DNA of 64,000 nucleotides from Longispora sp040681875 (GTDB taxonomy: Bacteria > Actinomycetota > Actinomycetes > Mycobacteriales > Micromonosporaceae), in the NCBI RefSeq assembly GCF_040681875.1, contig NZ_JBFAZP010000011.1:1-64000 (forward strand), written 5' to 3'. Below, piece by piece: positions 26,795 to 34,481 of the stretch. Made by a program: the position numbers and the translations under genes. Below the pieces are notes generated by a model that saw only the letters and a program-made list of their open reading frames with translations, made no database searches and was not told where the DNA came from. Each line of letters begins with the position of its first letter. Positions within the stretch are counted from its first letter, which is position 1.

Positions 26795-27973
26795 TCAGAC
26801 CCCCGCAGCCGCGAGCTCGGCGGCCTTGCGGGCCGCTCCGTCCATCGTGTCGACGCGCTGGACCAGCGCGTGGTTCGCCTCGTCGAGGATGCGGCGACCC
26901 TCTTCGGCGTTGTTGCCGTCCAGCCGGACGACGAGCGGCTTGCTGACGTCCTCGCCGCGCTCGGCCAGCAGCGCGAGGGCGGAGACGATGCCGTTGGCGA
27001 CCGCGTCGCACGCGGTGATGCCGCCGAACACGTTGACGAACACGCTCTTCACGGCCGGGTCCGACAGCACGATCTCCAGCGAGTCGGCCATGACCTCGGC
27101 CGAGGCGCCGCCACCGATGTCGAGGAAGTTGGCCGGCTTGACGCCACCGAACTCCTCACCGGCGTACGACACGACGTCGAGCGTCGACATGACCAGGCCC
27201 GCGCCGTTGCCGATGATGCCGACCTGGCCGTCGAGCTTGACGTAGTTGAGGCCCTTGGCCTTCGCCGCCTGCTCGAGCGGGTCGACGGCGTCCTTGTCCT
27301 CGTACGCCTCGTGCCCGGCCTGCCGGAAGTCGGCGTTGCCGTCGAAGGTGACCTTCGCGTCCAGCAGGAGGACCCGGCCGTCGCTGAGCTTGGCGAGCGG
27401 GTTCACCTCCACCAGGGTCGCGTCCTCGGCCACGAACGCCGCCCACAGCTTCACGGCGATGTCGGCGATCTGGTCGGCGACCTCGGCGGGGAACTGGGCC
27501 AGCGCCACGATCTCCTTGGCCTTCGCGAGGTCCACGCCCTTGCTGGCGTCGATGGCGACCTTGGCGACCTTCTCGGGTGCCGTGTGCGCCACCTCCTCGA
27601 TCTCCATGCCGCCGGCGACGCTGGCGATACAGAGGAAGGTGCGGTTGGCCCGGTCGAGCAGGTACGAGAAGTAGTACTCCTCGACGATGTCGGCCGTGGT
27701 CGTGACCATGACCTTCTCGACCGTGTGGCCCTTGATGTCCATGCCGAGGATGGCCCGGGCGTGGGTCTCGGCCTCGGCGGCGTCGTCGGCCAGCTTGATG
27801 CCGCCCGCCTTGCCTCGACCGCCCACCTTGACCTGGGCTTTCACTACGACCCGGACGCCGAGCTTCTCGGCGATCTCGCGGGCTTCTTCAGGGGTGGTGG
27901 CTACGTCGCCGCTCAAGACCGGCAACGAGTGCCGCTCGAACAGCTCGCGCCCCTGGTACTCGTACAGGTCCAC
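26795..27973 (-). CDS. sucC: Succinyl-CoA synthetase beta subunit
   Basis: A 392-residue ATP-grasp subunit that binds nucleotide and pairs with the SucD product. It begins MDLYEYQGRELFERHSLPV and shows KAQVKVGGRGKAGGIK, EVNPLA, and NFLDIGGGA near the subunit interface. The GTG at 27973 starts the family N-terminus; no strong Shine-Dalgarno was seen. A -10 candidate lies about 60 bp upstream. Confidence 0.96.
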   Translation of the reverse strand: MDLYEYQGRELFERHSLPVLSGDVATTPEEAREIAEKLGVRVVVKAQVKVGGRGKAGGIKLADDAAEAETHARAILGMDIKGHTVEKVMVTTTADIVEEYYFSYLLDRANRTFLCIASVAGGMEIEEVAHTAPEKVAKVAIDASKGVDLAKAKEIVALAQFPAEVADQIADIAVKLWAAFVAEDATLVEVNPLAKLSDGRVLLLDAKVTFDGNADFRQAGHEAYEDKDAVDPLEQAAKAKGLNYVKLDGQVGIIGNGAGLVMSTLDVVSYAGEEFGGVKPANFLDIGGGASAEVMADSLEIVLSDPAVKSVFVNVFGGITACDAVANGIVSALALLAERGEDVSKPLVVRLDGNNAEEGRRILDEANHALVQRVDTMDGAARKAAELAAAGV

Positions 27974-28033
27974 GTTTGCGCGTCCCGTTCCGTCGTCCTG
28001 ACGCGCCCGCCGGATTGACGGGCCTAACGCCGC

Positions 28034-28063
28034 AGACTAGCCGTCCACGCGCACGCGGGTGAA
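28034..28063 (-). promoter_or_regulatory. Candidate sucC promoter
   Basis: On the minus strand TTCACC (28063-28058) and TAGTCT (28039-28034) are 18 bp apart, about 60 bp before the sucC start. The match is moderate. Confidence 0.35.
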
Positions 28064-28304
28064 CACGCGGGTACGCGTTGTGCGCTAATCCACAGCCGGC
28101 CGTTCCCTCCCGAAGCGGGCGGGGCGGGCCTCCCCACAAAATACTGCGAAAACTCCCCCGCGAGGGCGTTACCCCCGGCCCGGGGCCTCGTTGAACTGGT
28201 TGTCAGACCCGGGGGACGAAACACCAGGAAACGGACTCCACTGGGGACGACGAAAAACGGCCGATGCCTCGTCGGTCGAGGGGTGGCGGCGGGGCGTTGT
28301 GCAC

Positions 28305-28341
28305 GAGGGACCAGACATGTGAGGGGTGTGTCTGGTCCCTC
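28305..28341. other. Perfect 13-bp hairpin in the sucC upstream region
   Basis: GAGGGACCAGACA and TGTCTGGTCCCTC flank an 11-nt loop; on the plus strand ACCTTTTGC follows. It lies about 330 bp from sucC and 140 bp from the B12-binding gene end. It may be the terminator of an unseen small RNA or a late terminator of the B12-binding gene, or a protein-binding palindrome. Confidence 0.5.
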
Positions 28342-28479
28342 ACCTTTTGCATGTCCAGGGTCAAAAACCTGAAGACCATTATTTGGTTACGCCGCGCGCC
28401 CCACCCGGCGCGCATCGGCACTTCTGCCGTTCCGTGAATCCGGCGCCCGACCTGTCCGGCCGGGCTGGAGCCCAGGCCC

Positions 28480-28884
28480 TCAGGCCGTGGTCGGGGCGAA
28501 CCGCTCGCGGACCCAGTCGACGATCGACGTCGTGGTCGCGCCCGGGGTGAAGATCTTCGCGACGCCGAGCCGCTCGAGCTCCGGCAGGTCGTCGTCCGGC
28601 ACGATGCCGCCGCCGAAGACGACGATGTCGTCCGCGCCGCGCTCGCGGAGCAGTTCGAGGACCTTCGCGAAGAGGGTCATGTGCGCGCCGGAGAGGACGG
28701 ACAGCCCGACGACGTCGGCGTCCTCCTGGATGGCGGTCTCGACGATCTGCTCGGGGGTCTGGTGCAGGCCGGTGTAGATGACCTCCATGCCGGCGTCGCG
28801 CAGGGCGCGGGCCACCACCTTCGCACCGCGGTCGTGACCGTCGAGGCCAGGCTTGGCGACGACCACCCGAATCCGTGCACTCAT
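28480..28884 (-). CDS. Stand-alone cobalamin B12-binding domain protein (methylmalonyl-CoA mutase C-terminal type)
   Basis: A 134-residue protein consisting of one B12-binding Rossmann domain. The signature DGHDRG (Asp15-x-His17-x-x-Gly20) supplies the lower axial ligand; SVLSGAH and VFGGGIVPDDD complete the site. Such proteins are the small or C-terminal part of acyl-CoA mutases (methylmalonyl, isobutyryl or ethylmalonyl-CoA). The large subunit is not in this window, so the partner mutase is unknown. The ATG at 28884 has AAGGGAG 6 nt upstream; a longer frame to 29073 covers the divergent promoter region and is unlikely. Confidence 0.9.
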   Translation of the reverse strand: MSARIRVVVAKPGLDGHDRGAKVVARALRDAGMEVIYTGLHQTPEQIVETAIQEDADVVGLSVLSGAHMTLFAKVLELLRERGADDIVVFGGGIVPDDDLPELERLGVAKIFTPGATTTSIVDWVRERFAPTTA

Positions 28885-29129
28885 CGAGACTCCCTTGTCA
28901 CGCGTCCTGCGCTGACGGTACCGCAGCGGTTCGGGGGTGACCCACACCGCATCCACAGTGAGCAGGGTCACTCGAATCTCACTTTCCGTAACGAGACTCA
29001 CCTGATTTTTCATCCGGACGGTCAGCAAGCCCGAGCGAAAGGTCACGAAACCATGATCACGCTTGGCAGTCATCGATGTCAGGGGACAGCCTTAGCGACG
29101 GCCAACTCGCTAGCTACGGAGGTTGTCGC

Positions 29130-29924
29130 GTGCGACATACCAAGGACGCTGAAGAACAGTTCGAACCTGACGAACATGCACTTCAGCAGGATGCAGCAAG
29201 ATCCAGCAAGGTCATTCGGCACCGGGCCTCACTGACCGGCGCCCTGCGCAACCGCTACGTCGGAGCCTCTCTCGCGATCGTCGCCGTGACCCTCGCGGCC
29301 GTCGCCTCACTCGTTTCCGTCAACAGCGACAAGCCCGCGACCGCCTCGGCGACCGTTACGGAGAGTGACCGCAACCTCTCCGCCCGGGCGGACCGCGCAC
29401 AGCGCCAGGACCCCGCGCCCGCGCCGTCCACCGCCGCCGCGACCACCCCCTCGCCGGAGGCGACCCCCTCCCCCGCGGCCCCGCCGCCGCCTCCCCCGCC
29501 GCCGCCGAAGCCCGCGTGGGTCTCGCCCGTCGCGGACTACACCTTCACCAGCGAGTTCGGTGAGCGCTGGGGCGCCCTGCACGCCGGCGTCGACCTGGCC
29601 AACGGAGAGGGCACCCAGATCCGGGCCGCAGCCGCCGGCACCGTCGAACTGGCCGCCACCTACGACTACGGCGGCTACGGCTTCGCCGTGATCATCAACC
29701 ACGGCGACGGCGTCCGCACCCTCTACGGCCACAACTCCGCCGTCCAGGTGCACGCCGGCCAGCGCGTCGAGGCGGGCCAGAACATCGCCCTGATGGGCAA
29801 CACGGGCAACTCGATGGGCTCGCACTGCCACTTCGAGGTCCACGTGGGCGGCGACAGCGCCAACAACGGCAACGCCGTGGACCCGCAGGCCTTCATGGCC
29901 GCGCGTGGCGTCAAGCTGAACTGA
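29130..29924 (+). CDS. Membrane-anchored M23 peptidoglycan endopeptidase
   Basis: 264 residues. A cytoplasmic tail (1-40) is followed by a membrane anchor (about 44-64), a Ser/Thr/Pro linker with a run of nine prolines, and an M23 LytM domain (about 130-264). All catalytic residues are present: His151 and Asp155 in LHAGVDLANG, His201 in LYGHNS, and His232-x-His234 in SHCHFEVH. It should cleave peptide cross-links outside the cell. I chose the GTG at 29130 because GGAGG lies at 29118-29122; an ATG 18 codons upstream lacks one. A 245-bp leader separates it from the divergent B12-binding gene. Its position next to sucC matches Rv0950c. Confidence 0.88.
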   Translation: MRHTKDAEEQFEPDEHALQQDAARSSKVIRHRASLTGALRNRYVGASLAIVAVTLAAVASLVSVNSDKPATASATVTESDRNLSARADRAQRQDPAPAPSTAAATTPSPEATPSPAAPPPPPPPPPKPAWVSPVADYTFTSEFGERWGALHAGVDLANGEGTQIRAAAAGTVELAATYDYGGYGFAVIINHGDGVRTLYGHNSAVQVHAGQRVEAGQNIALMGNTGNSMGSHCHFEVHVGGDSANNGNAVDPQAFMAARGVKLN

Positions 29925-29984
29925 GCGCGCGCCGGTCGCTCGTGTGCCACCGGCGATCCGCACGACAGACAGCCGCTCCGTGAC

Positions 29985-30031
29985 GATGCCGGGTCGGCCT
30001 CCGTGACCACTCCGGAGGTCGGCCCGGCATC
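29985..30031. terminator. Bidirectional terminator between M23 and DUF4386 genes
   Basis: An 18-bp stem with two wobble pairs (GATGCCGGGTCGGCCTCC with GGAGGTCGGCCCGGCATC) and an 11-nt loop lies between convergent stop codons. Confidence 0.75.
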
Positions 30032-30070
30032 GCGCTGTCCGGGGCCACGTGCGACGTGCTGGCCACTCGC

Positions 30071-30772
30071 CTAGACGGGCGCGGATTCGAGGCTCGGGCC
30101 GGGCGTCTTGACGCCCTTGATCAGCAGCCAGAGCACCATGGAGATCTCCGCGACGGCGGCCGGCGTGATGAGGAACGGACTCAGGACCGCGCCCAGGTCC
30201 GGGTCGCTGAAACGCGCGAGCAGGTCCACGAGATACCCGACGCCGCCGACGACGCACAGCACCGCCAGCGCGCGGGGCAGCATGCCCGACCGGTACACCA
30301 GGTACCCCAGCGGCAGCAGCCACATGCCGAAGAAGATCTGCGCGACGAGGAACCCGTAGCCGTGCAGGTCGAACATCAGCAGCACCAGCGCGTCGGCCCC
30401 GGGCCTACCGAGGGCGTCGGCGCGGGAGCTGTCGGTGGCGATGGTCAGCGCCGCGTACTGATAGACCATGTTGAGGCACATCATCCCGACGGCGACCGCC
30501 ACGAAGACCACCATGGCGCGCGCGACGAGGCGGTGCACATGCTTCAGGAGCACGTACAGCGCCATGGCCAGGAACAGGAAGAACGTGGCCTGCACCAGGT
30601 CCGCCACGAAGCTGGCCCGGACCAGCCCGGCGTGCTCGGCGACGTTGCGCGCGGTCGTGGCGGCATCGCCCGGGACGTAGACCTCGGAGCGGCCGTAGAA
30701 GGCGAAGCCGGCGAAGACGCCGACGATCAGATAGAACAGTCCGGCGATCCTGGCGAGGCGCTGGGGACGCAT
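30071..30772 (-). CDS. DUF4386 domain integral membrane protein
   Basis: 233 residues with about six membrane spans. It begins MRPQRLARIAGLFYLIVGVFAGF, the usual DUF4386 opening, and has MARVSFVADLVQ-like and FHLFGYGFLVAQIFFGLWLLPLG-like segments (here LVRASFVADLVQ and DLHGYGFLVAQIFFGMWLLPLG). Function of the family is unknown. The start at 30772 follows GAGGGGAGAGG. Its promoter region holds three copies of a 16-bp pseudo-palindrome, so it is tightly regulated by a DNA-binding protein that is not encoded next to it. Confidence 0.85.
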   Translation of the reverse strand: MRPQRLARIAGLFYLIVGVFAGFAFYGRSEVYVPGDAATTARNVAEHAGLVRASFVADLVQATFFLFLAMALYVLLKHVHRLVARAMVVFVAVAVGMMCLNMVYQYAALTIATDSSRADALGRPGADALVLLMFDLHGYGFLVAQIFFGMWLLPLGYLVYRSGMLPRALAVLCVVGGVGYLVDLLARFSDPDLGAVLSPFLITPAAVAEISMVLWLLIKGVKTPGPSLESAPV

Positions 30773-30789
30773 GGCCTCTCCCCTCTCAT

Positions 30790-30851
30790 GTAAAGCAAAC
30801 TTGACATGCTGAAGGTAAAACAAACCCAACACCATGTCAAGAAAACTTAAC
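30790..30851. promoter_or_regulatory. Triple operator array in front of the DUF4386 gene
   Basis: Three related 16-mers lie in tandem: GTAAAGCAAACTTGAC (30790-30805), GTAAAACAAACCCAAC (30815-30830) and GTCAAGAAAACTTAAC (30836-30851). Start-to-start distances are 25 and 21 bp, about two helical turns. Each is a pseudo-palindrome of type GTNAAG-N4-CTTNAC. TTGACA on the minus strand (30839-30834) lies inside the array as a likely -35 box, so bound protein would block transcription. The regulator is unknown. Confidence 0.6.
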
Positions 30852-31413
30852 CTCAGATGGGTACGGGTCCCCGCCCGCCCATCGATGGTCGCCCGCCGCG
30901 CCTCGAAGAGAGTGCCGCCCGGCCGGGCACGCCAGCGCGTGACCAGGGGGAATCCGCCACGTGGCCGCACTGGGTAGAGCAAGGGTTCGGTGCGGCCCGA
31001 GCCGGAATGCCACAGCGGCGCCGGGCGGACACGCTGCGCCGGGCGGCCGTCGCGGCGGCTCGACATGTTCCGGGACGGGCCGGTTGCTCGACGGGGCCGC
31101 CGGGCCTGTGCCAGGACACGACCCGTCGCCTGTCCGAGCGGCGGCGCTGACCGGCCAGCACCGAGCCGGGCGGAGGCTTGACCGGGTCGCGTCGGCCCGG
31201 GCCAAAGCCGGGCGGGGGCTCGGCCGGGTCACGTCGGCCCGAGCCGAGCCGGGCGGGGGTTCGACGGCTTCGCGCCGGTCAGAGCCAGCCGGGCGGAGAA
31301 CCAACGGCGTCGCGCCGGTCAGAGCCAGGTTGTTGGCGCCCCGGGCCTGAGCCGGGATGTCACCCAGCGCCCAACGGCGCTCCGGTCCGGGGCGCGAGGC
31401 GTGGTCGAACCGG
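30852..31413. other. 560-bp intergenic region with degenerate repeats
   Basis: It separates the DUF4386 promoter from the end of the DUF2809 gene. No supported gene was found; the strand-overlapping open frames here are low-complexity Arg/Pro/Ala readings. Its second half is a minisatellite. Confidence 0.5.
31164..31330. repeat. Imperfect tandem repeat, period about 41 bp
   Basis: Four units begin AGCCGGGCGG at 31164, 31206, 31247 and 31287 and continue with a gap of GGTCGCGTCGGCC-like sequence. Two weaker units may precede them. The sequence is non-coding as far as can be seen. Confidence 0.6.
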
Positions 31414-31848
31414 TCAGCGTGGGGCCGGACTCTGGGCGCGGACCCGGGCTCGGGCGCGGAGCAACCAGTGCAGCGCGAGCAGTGACAGCACGCCCACCGG
31501 ATACCAGGCGACATCCACCCAGTCGAACCGCGCCCCCAGCACGAGCCGGGCCACCAGACTGCGCTCCGAGAGAGCCGCCGGCACAGGCGTCAGCTGGGAC
31601 AACTCCACCAGCCAGCAGAACCCGACCGCGACGGCACCCGCCACCAGCGGCGCGATCCGGGGCCGCAGGAACACCACCCCGACGTACACGACCGCCGCGT
31701 ACAACGCGGTGCCCGCGTACTGCGCGGCCGCACCACCGCCGAGGGCCCGGACGGCCAACCCGGCGGCCACGAAGCCCCCGGCAGCCCCCACCGCCACCAG
31801 CCGCACAACCAACGGCGTCGCCGGCCGACCGGCAACCGGCCCGAACAT
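31414..31848 (-). CDS. DUF2809 family membrane protein
   Basis: 144 residues with four hydrophobic segments. The core FCWLVELSQLTPVPAALSERSLVARLVLGARFDWVDVAWYPVGV matches DUF2809 proteins, small membrane proteins of unknown role often confused with VanZ-like proteins. The ATG at 31848 has GGAGA upstream and lies 12 nt after the pcrA stop codon, so it is probably co-transcribed with pcrA. Confidence 0.75.
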   Translation of the reverse strand: MFGPVAGRPATPLVVRLVAVGAAGGFVAAGLAVRALGGGAAAQYAGTALYAAVVYVGVVFLRPRIAPLVAGAVAVGFCWLVELSQLTPVPAALSERSLVARLVLGARFDWVDVAWYPVGVLSLLALHWLLRARARVRAQSPAPR

Positions 31849-31860
31849 GTTCTCCGCCGG

Positions 31861-34371
31861 TCAGAGCTTGGAGACCGGCGCGTGGCGGAGCATCAGCCAC
31901 AGGGTCTGGTCACCGAAGTCGATCTGCGCCCGGGCCTTGGCCCCGATCCCCTCGACCGCCAGCACCCGCCCCAGCCCGTACTTGTCGTGGTTCACCCGGT
32001 CGCCCGGCTCCAGGTTCGGCACCTTCGCGAGTTCGCTGGCCGACCGGAGCATGCCCGAGTCGAGGCCGAGCCGGGCCGCGATGCCCCGCGCACCGGTCGC
32101 CCCGGATCCGCCCCCGCGGCTCACGGTGACACCCGCGCCGATCCCGATGCCGGTGGTGCCCGTGCCGTACTCCCAGCGCAGCAGGTCCGGCGGCAGCTCC
32201 TCCAGGAACCGCGACGCCGGGTTGTACTGCGGCTGCCCCCACGCGCTCCGGGTCACCGCCCGCGACAGGTAGAGCCGCTGCCGGGCCCGGGTGATGCCGA
32301 CGTACGCGAGCCGGCGCTCCTCCTCCAGCTCCTTGGGCTCGCCGAGCGCCCGCATGTGCGGGAACACGCCGTCCTCCAGGCCGGTGAGGAACACGACGGG
32401 GAACTCGAGCCCCTTGGCGGTGTGCAGGGTCATCAGCGTGACCACGCCCGCGTCGTCGGTGTCGGACGGGATCTGGTCGGCGTCGGCGACGAGCGCGACC
32501 TGCTCCAGGAACCCGGCGAGCGTCGCACCGGCCCCGCCGACACCCGGCGCGACGGCGGCGGCGCCCCGCGCCCCGGAACCCGCGCCCCCGGCACCCGCAC
32601 CGCCCGAAGACCCAGCCAAGAACCCGCCCGAGGCCCCGTCCGGAACCCCGTCCGAGAACCCGCCCGCAGCCCCGGCCGGATCCCCACCCGAGGAGCCCGC
32701 AGCCGACCCGGGCGCCCCGGCCAGCGACCCGACCCCGTCCCCGGACCCCGCCGCCACATCCCCGTCCAGGCCCTCCAGAGCCTCGACCCGCTCCGTGTAC
32801 TCCCGCGCCACGCTCACGAGCTCCTGCAGGTTCTCCACCCGCCCGGCGTCCTGGTGGTCCTCGCTGTTCTCCAGCTCCTCCAGGTACCCGGTGCGGGACA
32901 GCACCGCCTCCAGCACCTCCTCCGGGGGAGCCACCTCGGCGAGGGCCCGCAGCTCGTCCATCAGGTCGACGAAGCCGGCGATGGCGTTGGCGGACCGGGC
33001 GGCGATGCCCGGGGCCTCGGCGGCGCGGTGCAGGGCGGCGCCGAAGGAGATCCGGTCCCGGAAGGACAGTGCCTCGACGCACGCCTCGGCCCGGTCCCCG
33101 ATGCCGCGCTTGGGGGTGTTCAGGATCCGCCGGACGCTGACCAGGTCGTCGGGGTTGGCGATGGCCCGCAGGTACGCGAGCGCGTCGCGGACCTCCTTGC
33201 GCTCGTAGAAGCGCACCCCGCCGACCACCTTGTACGGCAGGCCGACCCGGATGAACACCTCTTCGAACACCCGGGACTGCGCGTTGGTCCGGTAGAACAG
33301 CGCGATGTCGGCCGGGCGGACCTCCTTGGTGTCCACGAGCCGGTCGATCTCGCGGGAGACCCAGCTGGCCTCGTCGTGCTCGGTGTCTGCGACGAACCCG
33401 ACGATCTGCTCGCCGTCGCCCGCGTCGCTCCACAGCCGCTTGGGCCGGCGGTCGGAGTTGCGGGAGATGACGGCGTTCGCGGCGGTGAGGATGGTCTGGG
33501 TGGAGCGGTAGTTCTGCTCCAGCAGGATCGTCTTGGCCTGCGGGTAGTCCCGCTCGAACTCGAGGATGTTGCGGATCGTGGCGCCCCGGAAGGCGTAGAT
33601 GGACTGGTCGGCGTCACCGACGACGCACAGCTCCCCGGTGTCGCCGACGAGCTCGCGGATCAGGGTGTACTGCGCGATGTTCGTGTCCTGGTACTCGTCG
33701 ACCAGCACGTGCCGGAACCGCCGCCGGTAGTGCCCGGCCACGTCGGGGAACGCCTGGAGCAGGTGCACCGTCGTCATGATGATGTCGTCGAAGTCCAGCG
33801 CGTGCGCCTCGCGGAGCCGGCGCTGGTACAGCGCGTACACCTCGGCGAGGGTGCGTTGGGCCGGGCCGTCGGCCCTGGTGGAGAAGTCCTCGGGGTCGAC
33901 CAGCTCGTTCTTCAGGTTGCTGATCTGGGCGGCCAGGCCCCGGGCCGGGTAGCGCTTGGGGTCGAGGTCCAGCTCGCGGGCGACGAGGGTCACCAGGCGG
34001 CGGGAGTCGTCCGCGTCGTAGATCGAGAAGGTGGACTTCAGGCCGGCGAGGGCGTGCTCGGCGCGCAGGATCCGCACGCAGGCCGAGTGGAACGTCGACA
34101 CCCACATCATCCGGGCCCGGCCGCCGACCAGGTGCGCGACCCGCTCCTTGAGCTCGCCGGCCGCCTTGTTCGTGAAGGTGATGGCCAGGATCTCGCCGGG
34201 CTGCACCCCCCGGTGGGCCAGCAGGTAGGCGATCCGGTGGGTGAGGACCCGGGTCTTGCCGGATCCGGCCCCGGCCACGATCAGCAGCGGCGTGCCCGCG
34301 TGCTCCACCGCCGCACGTTGCTGGTCGTTGAGTCCGTCGAGCAGGGGCGAGGTGTCAAACAGCGTGTCCAT
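31861..34371 (-). CDS. pcrA: ATP-dependent DNA helicase PcrA/UvrD
   Basis: An 836-residue superfamily 1A helicase acting in repair and replication-fork processing. Motifs: Q-motif LNDQQRAAVEH, Walker A AGAGSGKT (33-40), LAITFTNKAA, VDEYQDTN, GDADQSIYAFRGA, LEQNYRST, VTLMTLHTAKGLEFPVVFL and the arginine in YVGITRARQRLYL. The C-terminal Tudor-like tail (GDRVNHDKYGLGRVLAVEG) that contacts RNA polymerase is present. A Gly/Ala/Ser/Pro-rich stretch at about residues 540-615, just before motif V, is not part of the usual fold and looks like an expanded loop. Upstream XRE and downstream DUF2809 genes run the same way. Confidence 0.95.
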   Translation of the reverse strand: MDTLFDTSPLLDGLNDQQRAAVEHAGTPLLIVAGAGSGKTRVLTHRIAYLLAHRGVQPGEILAITFTNKAAGELKERVAHLVGGRARMMWVSTFHSACVRILRAEHALAGLKSTFSIYDADDSRRLVTLVARELDLDPKRYPARGLAAQISNLKNELVDPEDFSTRADGPAQRTLAEVYALYQRRLREAHALDFDDIIMTTVHLLQAFPDVAGHYRRRFRHVLVDEYQDTNIAQYTLIRELVGDTGELCVVGDADQSIYAFRGATIRNILEFERDYPQAKTILLEQNYRSTQTILTAANAVISRNSDRRPKRLWSDAGDGEQIVGFVADTEHDEASWVSREIDRLVDTKEVRPADIALFYRTNAQSRVFEEVFIRVGLPYKVVGGVRFYERKEVRDALAYLRAIANPDDLVSVRRILNTPKRGIGDRAEACVEALSFRDRISFGAALHRAAEAPGIAARSANAIAGFVDLMDELRALAEVAPPEEVLEAVLSRTGYLEELENSEDHQDAGRVENLQELVSVAREYTERVEALEGLDGDVAAGSGDGVGSLAGAPGSAAGSSGGDPAGAAGGFSDGVPDGASGGFLAGSSGGAGAGGAGSGARGAAAVAPGVGGAGATLAGFLEQVALVADADQIPSDTDDAGVVTLMTLHTAKGLEFPVVFLTGLEDGVFPHMRALGEPKELEEERRLAYVGITRARQRLYLSRAVTRSAWGQPQYNPASRFLEELPPDLLRWEYGTGTTGIGIGAGVTVSRGGGSGATGARGIAARLGLDSGMLRSASELAKVPNLEPGDRVNHDKYGLGRVLAVEGIGAKARAQIDFGDQTLWLMLRHAPVSKL

Positions 34372-34481
34372 CGCGTCAAAGTCTAGGCCGCACCCCCGAC
34401 AAATCCCGCCTCGCGGGTCGCCGCATCAGCCGACGGACACCCGACCACGCGACCCACAGCCGCGCGCGCCCGCCCGGAGGG

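Larger units (their letters stand above)
27974..28479. other. 506-bp intergenic region upstream of sucC
   Basis: There is no supported gene here. It holds a candidate sucC promoter (28034-28063) and a perfect long hairpin (28305-28341) that neither flanking gene explains. Short open frames across it have poor codon bias. Confidence 0.5.

Noticed and set aside
28203..28421. A 72-residue open frame over the 28305-28341 hairpin
   Set aside because: Poor codon bias and no ribosome-binding site; the hairpin explains the sequence better than a gene does.
28885..29129. Possible c-di-AMP (ydaO) riboswitch before the M23 peptidase gene
   Set aside because: Actinobacterial cell-wall hydrolase leaders often carry one, but the conserved blocks I know for that class are not recognisable here. 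A covariance-model search would decide.
31882..34386. A long plus-strand open frame opposite pcrA
   Set aside because: It is a shadow of pcrA with no domain and no ribosome-binding site; pcrA motifs are complete.
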